A stretch of DNA of 64,000 bases from Clostridium tagluense (GCF_003865095.1 NZ_BHYK01000017.1:1-64000); one strand, 5' to 3'. Shown: positions 1-9,452, counted from the first letter of the stretch. The notes: generated by a model from the letters alone, not told the origin. Numbers and translations are program-made.

Positions 1-2
1 CA

Positions 3-140
3 TTGGAATTCGCAAACACAAGAAAAGGCTATTGGAGAATTTCCAACAGCCCAATTATGACTCGCTCATTAACAAATGATACTTTAAAGAGACGTAACTA
101 CATATTCTTTTCGGATTATTATAGCCACGTTAAACCGTAA
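3..140 (+). CDS. ltrA: Group II intron reverse transcriptase/maturase, C-terminal fragment (partial)
   Basis: The open frame enters from the left edge and ends at TAA 138-140, giving 45 residues. It reads LEFANTRKGYWRISNSPI and then MTRSLTNDTLKRRNYIFF, the typical C-terminal end of LtrA-type proteins (an ANTRKGYWR-like motif followed by a short basic tail). The family combines reverse transcriptase, maturase and often endonuclease domains, so only the end of the X/DNA-binding region is visible here. Whether the complete protein is intact cannot be judged from this window. Domain V begins directly after the stop codon, as usual in bacterial introns. Confidence 0.85.
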   Translation: MEFANTRKGYWRISNSPIMTRSLTNDTLKRRNYIFFSDYYSHVKP

Positions 141-146
141 ACTAAT

Positions 147-217
147 GAAACGCCGTATACCGAACGGTACGTACGGTGTTGTGAAAGGGGCGAAACATTT
201 TAATTGTTAGCCTCTAT
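147..217 (+). ncRNA. Group II intron domains V and VI
   Basis: Domain V spans about 147-181: ACGCCGT pairs with ACGGTGT and an inner ATACC pairs with GGTAC around a GAAC loop. The catalytic triad reads CGC rather than AGC, a variant reported for some bacterial classes, notably IIC. Domain VI spans about 186-215: GGGGC (187-191) pairs with GCCTC (210-214), an inner AACA pairs with TGTT, and A209 is unpaired at the expected branch position. The apical loop is not a perfect GNRA tetraloop. Confidence 0.8.
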
Positions 218-360
218 TCGATTTAAATTACCAATATCTATTCTTAAGAAATAATTATAATAGATTGTTTTATAATATCCAATAGTATGATATATTAATA
301 TTAAGAGATTTATATATATGGAATGTGCTTTTATAATAACTGTTGAAGGAGGATATTTTT

Positions 361-1119
361 ATGAAAATTTATTCCTGGAATGTAAATGGCATAAGAGCTA
401 TAAAAGATAAAGGATTTATTGAATGGGTTACAAGTGAACAACCAGATGTTTTATGTCTTCAAGAAACAAAAATTCAAGAAAATCAAATAAGTGAGGAACT
501 TAAAAATATACAAGGGTATTACTCATACTTTTCTTGTGCAGAAAAGAAGGGGTACAGTGGAGTAGCTACATACACTAAACAAAAACCAATATCTGTTTGT
601 TATGGTATTGGGATAGAAAGATTTGATACTGAAGGTCGAATAGTAATAACTGAGTTTGAAGATTTTACTCTTTTAAACATATATTTTCCGAATGGGCAAA
701 AAGATGAAATTAGGTTAAATTATAAAATGGAATTTTATGATGCATTATTAGACTATTGTGAAGCACTTAGGGAAAAGGGAAAAAAGTTAATTATTTGTGG
801 AGACTACAATACGGCACATAATGCAATTGATTTGAAAAATCCAAAGGCAAACGAAAAGTATTCAGGATTCTTACCTATTGAGAGAGCTTGGATGGACAAA
901 TTTATCTCCTACGGTTATGTTGATACTTTTAGAAATCTACACGAAGAAGAAGTAAAATATTCTTGGTGGAGCTATAGATTTAAAGCTAGAGAAAAAAATG
1001 CAGGCTGGAGAATTGACTATTTCTTTGTAACTGAGGATTTGCTTAATACAATAAAGGAAGCTGATATTTTAAATGAGGTTGTAGGATCAGACCATTGTCC
1101 TGTGTGTATTATTTTATAG
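361..1119 (+). CDS. xth: Exodeoxyribonuclease III (AP endonuclease, EEP family)
   Basis: The 252-residue protein is an Mg-dependent exonuclease III/AP endonuclease of base-excision repair. It begins KIYSWNVNGIRAI and has the family motifs LQETK (metal-binding Glu), GDYNTAH (Asp/Asn active site), a WSYR segment, RIDYFF, and the terminal SDHCPV (catalytic Asp-His pair). Length matches the family. The start at ATG 361 is preceded by GAAGGAGGA. An upstream in-frame TTG at 343 overlaps that ribosome-binding site and is rejected. The gene lies just downstream of the group II intron end, so its promoter must lie in 218-350 or in the intron. TATAAT occurs at 271 without a clear -35. Confidence 0.95.
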   Translation: MKIYSWNVNGIRAIKDKGFIEWVTSEQPDVLCLQETKIQENQISEELKNIQGYYSYFSCAEKKGYSGVATYTKQKPISVCYGIGIERFDTEGRIVITEFEDFTLLNIYFPNGQKDEIRLNYKMEFYDALLDYCEALREKGKKLIICGDYNTAHNAIDLKNPKANEKYSGFLPIERAWMDKFISYGYVDTFRNLHEEEVKYSWWSYRFKAREKNAGWRIDYFFVTEDLLNTIKEADILNEVVGSDHCPVCIIL

Positions 1120-1127
1120 ATATAAAT

Positions 1128-1196
1128 AAAACTCCCTTTAAAGTAGAGGTTGCAGATGATTTATCTGCAAATAATCTATTTTAAAGGGAGTTTTTC
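1128..1196. terminator. Bidirectional terminator with a nested hairpin between xth and the chemoreceptor gene
   Basis: The outer arms AACTCCCTTTAAA (1130-1142) and TTTAAAGGGAGTT (1180-1192) pair perfectly. They have an A-run before and a T-run after, so they can stop both convergent genes. The 37-nt interior contains its own perfect 8-bp hairpin, TTGCAGAT/ATCTGCAA (1150-1170). Confidence 0.88.
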
Positions 1197-1218
1197 AATA
1201 AAAATCTAATTTTCTAAA

Positions 1219-3249
1219 TTATATTTTAAAAATCTTAATGCTATTTTGAAGGTCCTTAGCCATTTCTCTTAACTGCTTAATTGATGATGACATCTCATCA
1301 ATAGTGCTTGATTGCTCCTGGATAGATGCAGCAACCTCCTCTGTAGCAGCAGAACTTTCTTCTGAAACTCTAGTTATGTTATCAGAATTAATTGCTAGAT
1401 TTTCAATAATTTCATTTGAATGTACTATATTTTTTGTTACTACATTTAACTTGTTTTTAGTAAGATCAAATGCTTCAAGGATTTCAGTAAGTGCATTGTC
1501 AACATTTTGCACATTGACTGTACCTTTTTGGGTTTCAGAGCTTCCTTCTTCAATTGAAGATAGTGCAGTTTTAGCATATTGTTGAGTGTTTTGTATAAGT
1601 TTTTTTATACTATTAGAGGATTCCATGGTTTCCTCGGCTAGTTTTCTTACCTCTTCAGCAACCACAGAGAAACCTCTACCGGCCTCGCCTGCTCTTGCAG
1701 CCTCTATTGAAGCGTTTAGTGCTAGTAAATTGGTTTGAGAAGCAATAGTGTCTATAAATTCAACAATATTTCCAATTTCATCTGAAGTTTTTTGAAGGGT
1801 TTGTATTGTTGAAGCGGAGTAATCTACTTTGCTTTTTATAACTTTTATTTGATTTACCAGATCATTCATCTTATTTCGTCCATCAGCAGCTAGAGAGCTT
1901 GTTTCATCTGCAGTGTGGACAACATTGGTTATTTCTTCTTTAATAGTATCCATATTACTTACAATTTCTTTAGTATTCTTTGAAATATCTTCAGTTGCTA
2001 TAAATTGTTTTTCTGAACCAGATGCCAATTCCTGAGCTGCCATAGCAATTTGATTTGAAACCATAGCACTTTGCTCTCCAGAGTTTAAAAGCTGGTCAGC
2101 GGATGATAACAATAGTTCAGAAATATTACTAATTTCTGTAGTCATGCCACGAAGATTAACGATCATTTCATTAAAGCTTATGCCTAGAAGACCTATTTCA
2201 TCTTTAGATTTTATTTGAATTTCTTTTGTTAAATCGCCTTTAGAAACACCGTTTGCTAGAGTTACTAATTTTTTCAAAGGATTAATAAATTTTGATACTA
2301 ATAATATTAGTATTAATGAACCTAATAAGAAAGAAATTAGTGTTATTAAAAAAGAAGTTGTTAAAATAGAGCTAATAGTAGAACCAACATTTTTCATAGA
2401 AAGTCCTATATCCACAGCACCTACATTTTTTCCATCTTCAGAAAGCGGTACTAATACATCGTAAACTCTTTCTACATCTTTATACATAAAGGTAGAGTTG
2501 TACTCTTTGCCATCTTTAGCAGCTGATATACTTCCTTCATCAGTTAATGTAATACCAATTCTATCTTTTTCAGTGTGTGTAAGTACTTTTAAATCTGATC
2601 CTATAGTTAAACCATATGCTATATTTTTATCCTTACCTAAATCAGTAATAAGAGCTTGAGGACCTACAGCATCAAGAATGGCATTAACTTTATTAGCATT
2701 GATTCCAACTTGAACAAATCCCCCTTTTTCCAAAGCTACAGCGCCATATTTATAAAAATTTTCTTTTGATTTTGTACTTTGACGTATTTTCTCCATAACC
2801 TCAGTATTTTCTTTTTTTAATATTTTTTGAACTACATTGTCCTGTGGATATTTGTATTTTAGATTATCTGCCATATTAGAGAATATAATAACTCCATTGG
2901 CATCAGAAACATTAATTTCATCAATATTTAATTTTTTAGATATTTTTATAAGATAATCATTTGAAACATTAGGTGTAATGCCAATAAGATATGATGACGT
3001 AATAATTTTTTCGTTTAGTAGTGAATCAAGTTCTTTTGAAACACTTGCATTGGAGATAAGTCTTTGCTGGATTTGTTTAACTATTATGTCTCCATCGGTT
3101 TTCATTTGAAGTTCCATTTTGTTTTTTACAATTGACACCATAATAGCGCAAAAAATAAGTAAAGTTGTAAAAAGTACTAAAAGCGAAGATATTACTATTT
3201 TCACTTTCAAAGATAAATGCTTAGATTTTGTTTTAGGTTTAGTTTTCAT
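1219..3249 (-). CDS. Methyl-accepting chemotaxis protein with extracellular Cache-type sensor
   Basis: The 676-residue membrane chemoreceptor passes ligand information to the CheA/CheW array. It has a basic N-terminus, TM1 at about 16-38, an extracellular single-Cache-like domain of about 250 residues, TM2 at about 293-317, a HAMP domain ([17 protein letters not shown]) and a long cytoplasmic coiled coil. The signalling tip includes [20 protein letters not shown] and [13 protein letters not shown], the CheW/CheA contact hairpin. The start ATG follows AAGGGGGAC at a good distance. It is transcribed alone and converges on xth. The ligand is unknown; the Cache fold suggests small carboxylates or amino acids, but nothing here proves it. 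Confidence 0.95.
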   Translation of the reverse strand: MKTKPKTKSKHLSLKVKIVISSLLVLFTTLLIFCAIMVSIVKNKMELQMKTDGDIIVKQIQQRLISNASVSKELDSLLNEKIITSSYLIGITPNVSNDYLIKISKKLNIDEINVSDANGVIIFSNMADNLKYKYPQDNVVQKILKKENTEVMEKIRQSTKSKENFYKYGAVALEKGGFVQVGINANKVNAILDAVGPQALITDLGKDKNIAYGLTIGSDLKVLTHTEKDRIGITLTDEGSISAAKDGKEYNSTFMYKDVERVYDVLVPLSEDGKNVGAVDIGLSMKNVGSTISSILTTSFLITLISFLLGSLILILLVSKFINPLKKLVTLANGVSKGDLTKEIQIKSKDEIGLLGISFNEMIVNLRGMTTEISNISELLLSSADQLLNSGEQSAMVSNQIAMAAQELASGSEKQFIATEDISKNTKEIVSNMDTIKEEITNVVHTADETSSLAADGRNKMNDLVNQIKVIKSKVDYSASTIQTLQKTSDEIGNIVEFIDTIASQTNLLALNASIEAARAGEAGRGFSVVAEEVRKLAEETMESSNSIKKLIQNTQQYAKTALSSIEEGSSETQKGTVNVQNVDNALTEILEAFDLTKNKLNVVTKNIVHSNEIIENLAINSDNITRVSEESSAATEEVAASIQEQSSTIDEMSSSIKQLREMAKDLQNSIKIFKI

Positions 3250-3667
3250 AATAAATTAGTCCCCCTTGTGTGTTTTTAATTATTAATTGAAATGTTTTTA
3301 AATATAGAGTAATATGTAAGTATAAAAAATAGTGTTTAATTTAAAAAGTTAAAAACATAATAGTTTTCTGCAAAATATAAATTAATCCTATATAATGTGG
3401 TTACTATTTTTATGTAATACTATAACAATATAATACAAATTATTATAAAATACAAGAAAAACAACCATGTTTACGTAAATTTTAACAAATTAATGCCATA
3501 TAGCACTTATGCAATTACAAAAGTTTACAAATACTAAATATATTCAATATATTTAAAAACAAGGAAAATTTATAGGGCGAATTTATAACATTTCAGTGTA
3601 TAATAATATTATATGTATCGAGCTTATAATTTTGTGGGCTGAGGTTATTTGAAAGGAAGTTATAGTT
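3250..3667. other. 418-bp divergent intergenic region, no gene seen
   Basis: This very AT-rich spacer lies between the chemoreceptor gene (minus) and the WG-repeat gene (plus). The only promoter-like element noted for the WG gene is TATAAT at 3599-3604, with no convincing -35 box at 16-18 bp. A GGAAG ribosome-binding site sits before ATG 3668. No RNA gene, repeat or open frame with a ribosome-binding site was recognised. Confidence 0.6.
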
Positions 3668-4681
3668 ATGAACAATGAGAAAAACTTATATCCTGTGAAA
3701 TCAAAAAAAAAATATGGGTATATAGATAAGAATGGCAATGTAGTTATAGAAATGAAATTTGATTATGCTGAGGATTTTGAAGATAACCTAGCAATAGCTG
3801 TAATCAATGAAAAATATGGTTTTATTAATAAGGGTGGAGAGTTTGTAATAGAACCAGTTTATGATGAAGTTCAGCAGTTTAGTGAAGGTTTTGCAGCAAT
3901 AAAATTAGATGGCAAGAAAGGCTATATTGATTTAAACGGAAAAATTATTGTAGAGCCTAAATATGAAGAAGCTAATTTATTTGTAGAGGGAAGAGCTGCA
4001 GTAAAAAGTGGATACATGTGGGGATATATAGATAGCCATGGTAAGGAAGTAGTTCCTATAAGTTTTTTAGATGCTAATGATTTTAGTGAAGGACTTGCGG
4101 CTGTGCAAATAGGTGGTAAAATAGCGTACATAGATAAAGAGGGAAAAGTTATAATAGACGCAATTTATGATTATGCCTATGCATTTAAGGATAATATAGC
4201 ACCTGTTTGCGCCAAGGGAAAGTATGGCTATATAAATAATAGTGGAGATGTTATTATACCACTTCGATATAATGTTTGCGGAGAGTTCAATGACAGTCTG
4301 GCGCTAGTTGAAATCAGAGGCAAATACGGATTTATAGATATAAAGGGAGAGCTTATTATAAAACCTGAATTTCAATGGGTAGATAGATTTTATAATGGTC
4401 TAGCTGCAATTTGTGAAAATGATAAATATGGTTATATTGATAAAACTGGAAGCATTATAATACCTACTGTGTTTGAAGATATAGATGTTATGAGTGAAGG
4501 TTTAATGGCTGCTCAAATAGGAGAAAAGTGGGGTTATATAGATTGCACAGGTGAAATAGTTATAGAGCCAAGTTTTGAAGAAGCTTATGAATTTACGTGT
4601 GGTATTGCAAGAGTTGAAATAGGTAAAAAAATTGGATATGTTAATAAATTAGGGGAATACGTTTGGAAAATACAATCTTAA
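3668..4681 (+). CDS. WG-repeat protein, ten repeat units
   Basis: The 337-residue protein is built almost wholly of WG (KWG-type) repeats of about 34 residues. There are ten units, each beginning like KYGYIDKNG, followed by a VVIEPKYDEA-like strand and an F-x-x-GLAAV-like end; the tenth unit is truncated. Some units have WGYID and others YGFIN. There is no signal peptide or membrane segment, so it is probably cytoplasmic. WG repeats are thought to form a beta-propeller-like or solenoid scaffold; no enzymatic residues are recognisable and the role is unknown. It is monocistronic, with a GAAAGGAAG ribosome-binding site and a strong terminator behind it. Confidence 0.9.
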   Translation: MNNEKNLYPVKSKKKYGYIDKNGNVVIEMKFDYAEDFEDNLAIAVINEKYGFINKGGEFVIEPVYDEVQQFSEGFAAIKLDGKKGYIDLNGKIIVEPKYEEANLFVEGRAAVKSGYMWGYIDSHGKEVVPISFLDANDFSEGLAAVQIGGKIAYIDKEGKVIIDAIYDYAYAFKDNIAPVCAKGKYGYINNSGDVIIPLRYNVCGEFNDSLALVEIRGKYGFIDIKGELIIKPEFQWVDRFYNGLAAICENDKYGYIDKTGSIIIPTVFEDIDVMSEGLMAAQIGEKWGYIDCTGEIVIEPSFEEAYEFTCGIARVEIGKKIGYVNKLGEYVWKIQS

Positions 4682-4698
4682 ATTAATTTAAAATATAG

Positions 4699-4749
4699 GG
4701 CATCTAAAAATAACAAGTATATTTACTAGTTATTTTTAGATGCCTTAGT
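4699..4749 (+). terminator. Terminator after the WG-repeat gene (probably bidirectional)
   Basis: A perfect 16-bp stem is formed by GGCATCTAAAAATAAC (4699-4714) and GTTATTTTTAGATGCC (4729-4744) with a 14-nt loop. It sits between two convergent genes. T-rich sequence follows on the plus strand, ending in a TTTTT run at about 4756. Confidence 0.85.
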
Positions 4750-4757
4750 TGTTATTT

Positions 4758-5105
4758 TTAAAAATCTGGTTTTAATAATAAAGGGATCGCATTTCTGGTA
4801 GCATTTTTGAGACTTGTGTCTAATGCTCTTACACTATTTTGTAGTTTTTGAATTTTTTCTAAATAAGTTATAATATTTTTACTTTGGGAGGAAATTTGAT
4901 TTTCATAATTTTTATTAATTATATTAAGCTCATCTATTTTATTTTCAAATGAGTTTATAACTTTATTTTTTTCAAGATTTTTTATTCGGAGTAATTCTAT
5001 TTCAGACTGGTTGTCCTGGAATGTTTTATGATTTCGAATAATTTGTTTTTCATAATCTATTATTTTAGCTTTTAATAAGGATATCTCTTCATTATTAATA
5101 ATCAT
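4758..5105 (-). CDS. Small coiled-coil protein of unknown function
   Basis: The 115-residue protein is almost entirely predicted coiled coil: residues 5-100 are rich in Glu, Lys, Asn, Ile and Leu with heptad-like spacing. The tail reads ATRNAIPLLLKPDF. There is no signal peptide or membrane helix. ATG 5105 follows AAGGAGG at ideal spacing, which supports real translation. It is divergent from the following glycosyltransferase and convergent on the WG-repeat gene. I do not recognise the family. Structural or scaffolding roles are possible, but nothing in the sequence decides this. Confidence 0.7.
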   Translation of the reverse strand: MIINNEEISLLKAKIIDYEKQIIRNHKTFQDNQSEIELLRIKNLEKNKVINSFENKIDELNIINKNYENQISSQSKNIITYLEKIQKLQNSVRALDTSLKNATRNAIPLLLKPDF

Positions 5106-5332
5106 ATAACCTCCTTATAATACAACTTAATACTTATAATATAAAATATGCTTTGAGCATATATGGATATACATGAAATTATAAATTTAATAATCATTTC
5201 ACATAAGTATATAGAAACTAATAGTATATAAATAAAAGTTAATATTATATTATGTTTAGTGAAATGTTATAAATAAACATAAGCTAGCATAGTTATATGG
5301 TAAAAGTAGCAAACTATAGGGGGATTTGTACT

Positions 5333-6322
5333 ATGAAAGTTCTATTGTGTGTTAGACAAGATTATTATAAAAATTTTGCTGGAGATTCTATGCAGGTGAT
5401 TAAGACGGCTGAAAATCTAAACAAATTAGGGGTAACCGTAGATATAAATGATGGTGGCATATATGACTATTCTGATTATGATATAGTACATTTATTTAAT
5501 ATTGCTACTACAGGAGAAGTATATAGATATTATAAGATTGCACACTTTTATAAAAAACACACAGTTATATCTCCAATGCACTTGGATATGAAAAAATATA
5601 ATACGATAAATAATAACATTGAAAGTATGAAGCTCTATGAAAGATGTACTAGTTATAAAAATGAAATATTAAAAAAGTGTAAAGTTGTATATTGTAATAG
5701 TGAATTAGAAAAATCTCTTATAAAAAGTGAATTTGATGTTAATAGGGAATACAGGGTTATATACAATGGTGTAGAAGTAGAAAATGAAGATATACCTTTA
5801 TACAATTTTACTGAGAGATATAATTTAAATAATTATGTTTTATGTGTGGGTAGCGTTTGCGCAAGTAAAAATCAACTTGCATTATGCAGAGTATGTGATC
5901 AACTCGGAAAACAATTGGTTTTAATTGGAAATGGAAATGACAATGAGTATCTTAAAGAATGTACTAATTTTAAAAATGTAATATATTTGGGCTTTATGGA
6001 TAGCTATAATGTATACAATGCCTATAGATTTGCAAAAGTACATGTGAACCCAAGTTTTGTAGAAATGCCTGGTTTATCCTCACTAGAAGCAGCAGCCATT
6101 GGATGTAATATAGTTTCAACACAGGAAGGCTGTGCTAGTGAATATTTTAAAGATATGGCTCTGTATTGTGATCCCTATGATAATAATAGCATCTTAAGTG
6201 CAGTAAAGAGTGGATTTGAAAAACGCAAGGATAGTAAACTAAAAAACTATGTTAATGAAAATTACACTTGGGAGAAATCAACAAATGAATTATATAAAAC
6301 CTATTTAGAAATCCTTCATTAA
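5333..6322 (+). CDS. GT4-family glycosyltransferase (stand-alone)
   Basis: The 329-residue GT-B protein starts MKVLLCVRQDYYKNFAGDSM, with an N-terminal Rossmann half. The GT4 C-terminal half carries YNGVEV, VLCVGSVCASKNQLALCR, and FVEMPGLSSLEAAAIGCNIV, the E-x7-E-like donor-binding region with PGLSSLEA. It presumably transfers a sugar from a nucleotide donor at the inner membrane face. ATG 5333 has AGGGGGA ten bases upstream; an in-frame ATG at 5297 lacks a ribosome-binding site. It lies 27 kb from the large glycan locus with its own promoter region and terminator, so its acceptor is unknown. Confidence 0.85.
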   Translation: MKVLLCVRQDYYKNFAGDSMQVIKTAENLNKLGVTVDINDGGIYDYSDYDIVHLFNIATTGEVYRYYKIAHFYKKHTVISPMHLDMKKYNTINNNIESMKLYERCTSYKNEILKKCKVVYCNSELEKSLIKSEFDVNREYRVIYNGVEVENEDIPLYNFTERYNLNNYVLCVGSVCASKNQLALCRVCDQLGKQLVLIGNGNDNEYLKECTNFKNVIYLGFMDSYNVYNAYRFAKVHVNPSFVEMPGLSSLEAAAIGCNIVSTQEGCASEYFKDMALYCDPYDNNSILSAVKSGFEKRKDSKLKNYVNENYTWEKSTNELYKTYLEILH

Positions 6323-6343
6323 ATCTACTATTTTCAACTAAAT

Positions 6344-6390
6344 TTTTTTCTTATATTATGCTATAAAGAAAAGTATAATATAAGAAAAAA
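6344..6390 (+). terminator. Long A/T hairpin after the GT4 gene
   Basis: An 18-bp stem runs from TTTTTTCTTATATTATGC (6344-6361) to GTATAATATAAGAAAAAA (6373-6390) with one G.T pair and an 11-nt loop. It lacks a downstream T-run on the plus strand but has flanking T- and A-runs inside the stem. It probably ends the GT transcript. The rest of 6323-6598 shows nothing recognisable. Confidence 0.5.
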
Positions 6391-6598
6391 CACCTAAGAC
6401 TGAAAATTATTAAATCAATCTTTTATTATATAATCCATTTGTATTTTTAAATTTTCAAATATGGATGATTCAATAACATCTTACGTTTTTTATATTGTTA
6501 TTTTAAAATTCATATTTAAAAACATGCTTTACGCCTAATCTAGTATATACAATATTCTTTACTTGTTTATATATCAAGTGTTCAGTGTAAGCCATAGA

Positions 6599-8644
6599 CT
6601 ATATATCCTTAAAATTTAAGCATTCTTTTATGGCATGCTTTCTAATAACAAAAAACAATGCTACTTGAATTAAAGTAACTAGTAATGATAGTCCACAAGC
6701 AAATAAGAACACGATGCTCGGATACTTTGAGCCTCCATGGGATAGCATTGACTTAAATAAACCTAAGGTAATAGTAGTTCCTAATATCACTGGAACAAAG
6801 TATATTAAGGCAACTTGCTTCGAGACTATTGCTTTTATTTCTTTTTGCCTAGCCCCTAAGAATGTAATATTTTTATATACCCCCTTATCCTGCCAAACAG
6901 TATTAAGTATCTTAATACCAATTATCATAATTGCTGAAACAAAAGAAATCACGGATATATAAATGAACAATAATAAATAAACTGCAAAATCCGAAATACC
7001 CTCATTAAAGGTATGATATCGTGACGCAGGAGTAAACCCCCACCATCTATAGGTATTAGATATATTTTCATTTATATTCTTATATTCATAGGGTTCTTTG
7101 TAACCAGAATTATAATTTAGACACCATTTACCTCCACTAGCCTTAGCTATAGCATCAAATAAAGCATTGCTAAAATTACCTGTTTGTTTCCAGTTTTGAG
7201 TATTAAACACATAAGTAGTGAATTTGTATTCTTTCTTTTGTTCCTCATACAGTTTTTTAAATAACTCTGCATCTACCACAAAAAAATTCCCTCCAAATTT
7301 GTTATCCCAGCTTAAAATTTTATTAATACATTTAATACCTTTATTATCGAGAGTTAATTGTTTCTTTGTGGTAAAGTTAAGCAAGGTTATAATAGGTTCT
7401 GGCTGTGTAAGGTAACTATAATTATTAGGATCAGTATTTTCATTATCAGATACAACTAGCATTAAGCAATCAGGTTTAACATCTAATGTTTTTCCAGTAA
7501 GCTTATATACCATTTCATCACTGACAACATTTATAGGACTCCACTCATTATATTTTTTTGAAAAACTAGCCATAATGAGTGTGTCAAACTTCTTGAAATC
7601 CTTAAGTTGTACATTATAAGTATTTGCTAATTCATTTATATCCCTGTCGCCAAAATACCCCTGCTGGAAACCAGCTTTAACCATATAATCATATGGATCA
7701 TTATAGTTCGTGAGCATGCCTGATATCATTGATTCAGCATTAAAGGCAACTGAAAAAATTGAAACTCCAATTAAAATGGTTGAAACAAATAGTGCTAAGG
7801 TATATTGATTACCTTTTAATTTAACTAAATTGAAAAACACTATGTGTTTATAGTAATATTCAGGAGTTATTTTCTTAAGTAATTCCCCTATGGTCGTAAA
7901 CTGAACTATGAATAAATATAAGCCTATTAAAATAATAATTAAAGAATAACTTGTTATACCGCCCAATATTCGGTTTAAAGTACGAGACGTATACATTATG
8001 ATACCAGTAGGAATCATAATAACACCAATCAACCCTAAAACAAAATTACCACCCTTAACCTCCTCAATCTCGTCATTGACCTTGAGTATCTTTATTATAT
8101 CTACCTTTTTAACATATCTTGAAGTTAAACATCTAGTGATAATCATGCATAAAAACCCAAATAATACAGCAACCAGTAACCCCTTCCATCCAATATAAAA
8201 AGCCGTTTCTTTGGTTTTTATAAAAAGTGTTAAAGTGCTCCAGCTCAGCCATGCAATTGGAATTGAAAGCATTAATCCTAGGAATGTAGCTATGAGGAAA
8301 ATTATATTGAGCTCTTTTATAACAATTTTTCTTACATCTTTTCTTTTAATGCCAAGAGATATGAATACACCTATTTCCTTGGACTTATACTTTAAAAATA
8401 TGGAATGTGCATATATTATAAAAATAAGTGTTCCTATTAAAGTAAATCCAAACATACTTAGTGCAATCATTTCACTTGTACCACCATTCATAAGAACGTT
8501 TGTAATTGTTTTACTAAACTGAAGAACACCATATCCTCCAATCATTGTAACTGCAAATACTATGGAAAATAAAAATAACGCATATTGTCTTATATTATTT
8601 TTAAATAACTTCTTAACAATAGTATTAAGCGTCATAAACATCAC
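6599..8644 (-). CDS. ABC transporter permease, FtsX/BceB-type
   Basis: The 681-residue integral membrane protein is the permease of a peptide-antibiotic type ABC system. About ten membrane segments are arranged as one plus three at the N-terminus, a further set at 200-300, a large extracytoplasmic domain at about 300-540, and three at the C-terminus. This layout is typical of BceB/VraG-like permeases that sense and remove lipid-II-binding peptides. It starts at GTG 8644 or ATG 8641 and overlaps the last 20 bases of the ATPase gene, so the two are translationally coupled. The substrate is not determined; a bacteriocin or self-made peptide is possible given the neighbouring LytTR/GHKL pair. Confidence 0.9.
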   Translation of the reverse strand: MMFMTLNTIVKKLFKNNIRQYALFLFSIVFAVTMIGGYGVLQFSKTITNVLMNGGTSEMIALSMFGFTLIGTLIFIIYAHSIFLKYKSKEIGVFISLGIKRKDVRKIVIKELNIIFLIATFLGLMLSIPIAWLSWSTLTLFIKTKETAFYIGWKGLLVAVLFGFLCMIITRCLTSRYVKKVDIIKILKVNDEIEEVKGGNFVLGLIGVIMIPTGIIMYTSRTLNRILGGITSYSLIIILIGLYLFIVQFTTIGELLKKITPEYYYKHIVFFNLVKLKGNQYTLALFVSTILIGVSIFSVAFNAESMISGMLTNYNDPYDYMVKAGFQQGYFGDRDINELANTYNVQLKDFKKFDTLIMASFSKKYNEWSPINVVSDEMVYKLTGKTLDVKPDCLMLVVSDNENTDPNNYSYLTQPEPIITLLNFTTKKQLTLDNKGIKCINKILSWDNKFGGNFFVVDAELFKKLYEEQKKEYKFTTYVFNTQNWKQTGNFSNALFDAIAKASGGKWCLNYNSGYKEPYEYKNINENISNTYRWWGFTPASRYHTFNEGISDFAVYLLLFIYISVISFVSAIMIIGIKILNTVWQDKGVYKNITFLGARQKEIKAIVSKQVALIYFVPVILGTTITLGLFKSMLSHGGSKYPSIVFLFACGLSLLVTLIQVALFFVIRKHAIKECLNFKDI

Positions 8645-9377
8645 TATTTATACCTTTCATAAAAGTTAGGATGTCATTTAAAAATTCTCTTGATGATGTA
8701 TTTCTAACAAGTTCATTAACAATTTGCCCATCCGCAAGGGCTATTACTCTATCACAATGTGATGCTGCAAATGCATCGTGTGTAACCATAAATACTGTTG
8801 CTCCAAAATTTTTCTTAGCATCCATAAATGCCTCTATTACAGCTAAGCTAGACTTAGAATCTAGATTACCTGTTGGCTCATCTGCCAAAAGAACTAAGGG
8901 CTTATTTGCGAGTGCCCTTGCTATTGCAACTCTTTGTTTTTGTCCACCAGATATTTCGCTGGGGTATTTGTTTTTTATCGTTTCTATTCCAAAGTTTTGC
9001 ATAAGATTTTCTGTTATTTTTTCCATTCCCTTAAGGCCCTTACCTGCAATAATTTGGGGCAGAAATATGTTTTCAAGCACTGTAAGTCCATTAACCAGCA
9101 TATAATCCTGAAATACAAAGCCCAATTTATTCTGTCTTACATCCGCAAGCATGTCCTCATTAATATTTAAAATATTTACTCCATCCAAAAGAATCTTCCC
9201 GGAATCCGCATGTATAAATCCCGATATACAATTGAGTAGTGTAGTTTTTCCACTACCAGAGGGCCCCATAACAGCCACAAACTCACCCTTTTTAACTTTC
9301 AAATCAACATCCCTAAGAGCAATATATTCACTACCCTTTGATACATAAGTCTTCTTTAAGCCTCTTACTTCCAACAT
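8625..9377 (-). CDS. ABC transporter ATP-binding protein, BceA/MacB-type
   Basis: The 250-residue ATPase powers the adjacent permease. It has Walker A GPSGSGKT (38-45), the Q-loop FVFQDYML, signature SGGQKQR, Walker B LVLLADEPTGNLDS and the H-loop VTHD. The LADEPTGNLD form is characteristic of the MacB/LolD/BceA group. ATG 9377 follows AAGGAGGAAAAAA. It is the first gene of a two-gene operon with its own promoter (9409-9437) and an upstream LytTR-type operator (9453-9488). It is divergent from the regulator and kinase genes, which probably control it. Confidence 0.95.
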   Translation of the reverse strand: MLEVRGLKKTYVSKGSEYIALRDVDLKVKKGEFVAVMGPSGSGKTTLLNCISGFIHADSGKILLDGVNILNINEDMLADVRQNKLGFVFQDYMLVNGLTVLENIFLPQIIAGKGLKGMEKITENLMQNFGIETIKNKYPSEISGGQKQRVAIARALANKPLVLLADEPTGNLDSKSSLAVIEAFMDAKKNFGATVFMVTHDAFAASHCDRVIALADGQIVNELVRNTSSREFLNDILTFMKGINSDVYDA

Positions 9378-9408
9378 TTTTTTCCTCCTTATTTTCTATC
9401 ATGAGGAA

Positions 9409-9437
9409 ATATTAGCATGTTGGTATTAGAAGTTCAA
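9409..9437 (-). promoter_or_regulatory. Predicted SigA promoter of the ABC transporter operon
   Basis: On the minus strand TTGAAC (9437-9432) is followed by a 17-bp spacer and TAATAT (9414-9409). Transcription would start near 9402, giving a leader of about 25 nt before ATG 9377. The -35 box lies 15 bp from the nearer LytTR half-site, a normal activator position. Confidence 0.6.
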
Positions 9438-9452
9438 TCTCATAAATTCAGG

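Larger units (their letters stand above)
1..217 (+). mobile_element. Group II intron, 3' part only
   Basis: The first 217 bases are the 3' end of a group II intron: the last codons of its maturase (3-140), then intron RNA domains V and VI. The intron continues to the left of the window. The predicted branch-point adenosine is A209. The intron would end with AT at 216-217, fitting the AY consensus and lying 8 nt from the branch point. The intron points the same way as xth and ends about 140 bp before it. The 3' junction is inferred from structure alone. Confidence 0.82.

Noticed and set aside
343-360. TTG 343 as start of xth
   Set aside because: It overlaps the AAGGAGGA ribosome-binding site of ATG 361, and the extra residues are not part of the exonuclease III family.
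3599-3604. Complete promoter for the WG-repeat gene
   Set aside because: Only the TATAAT is convincing; no -35 box or TGn extension is present at the right distance.
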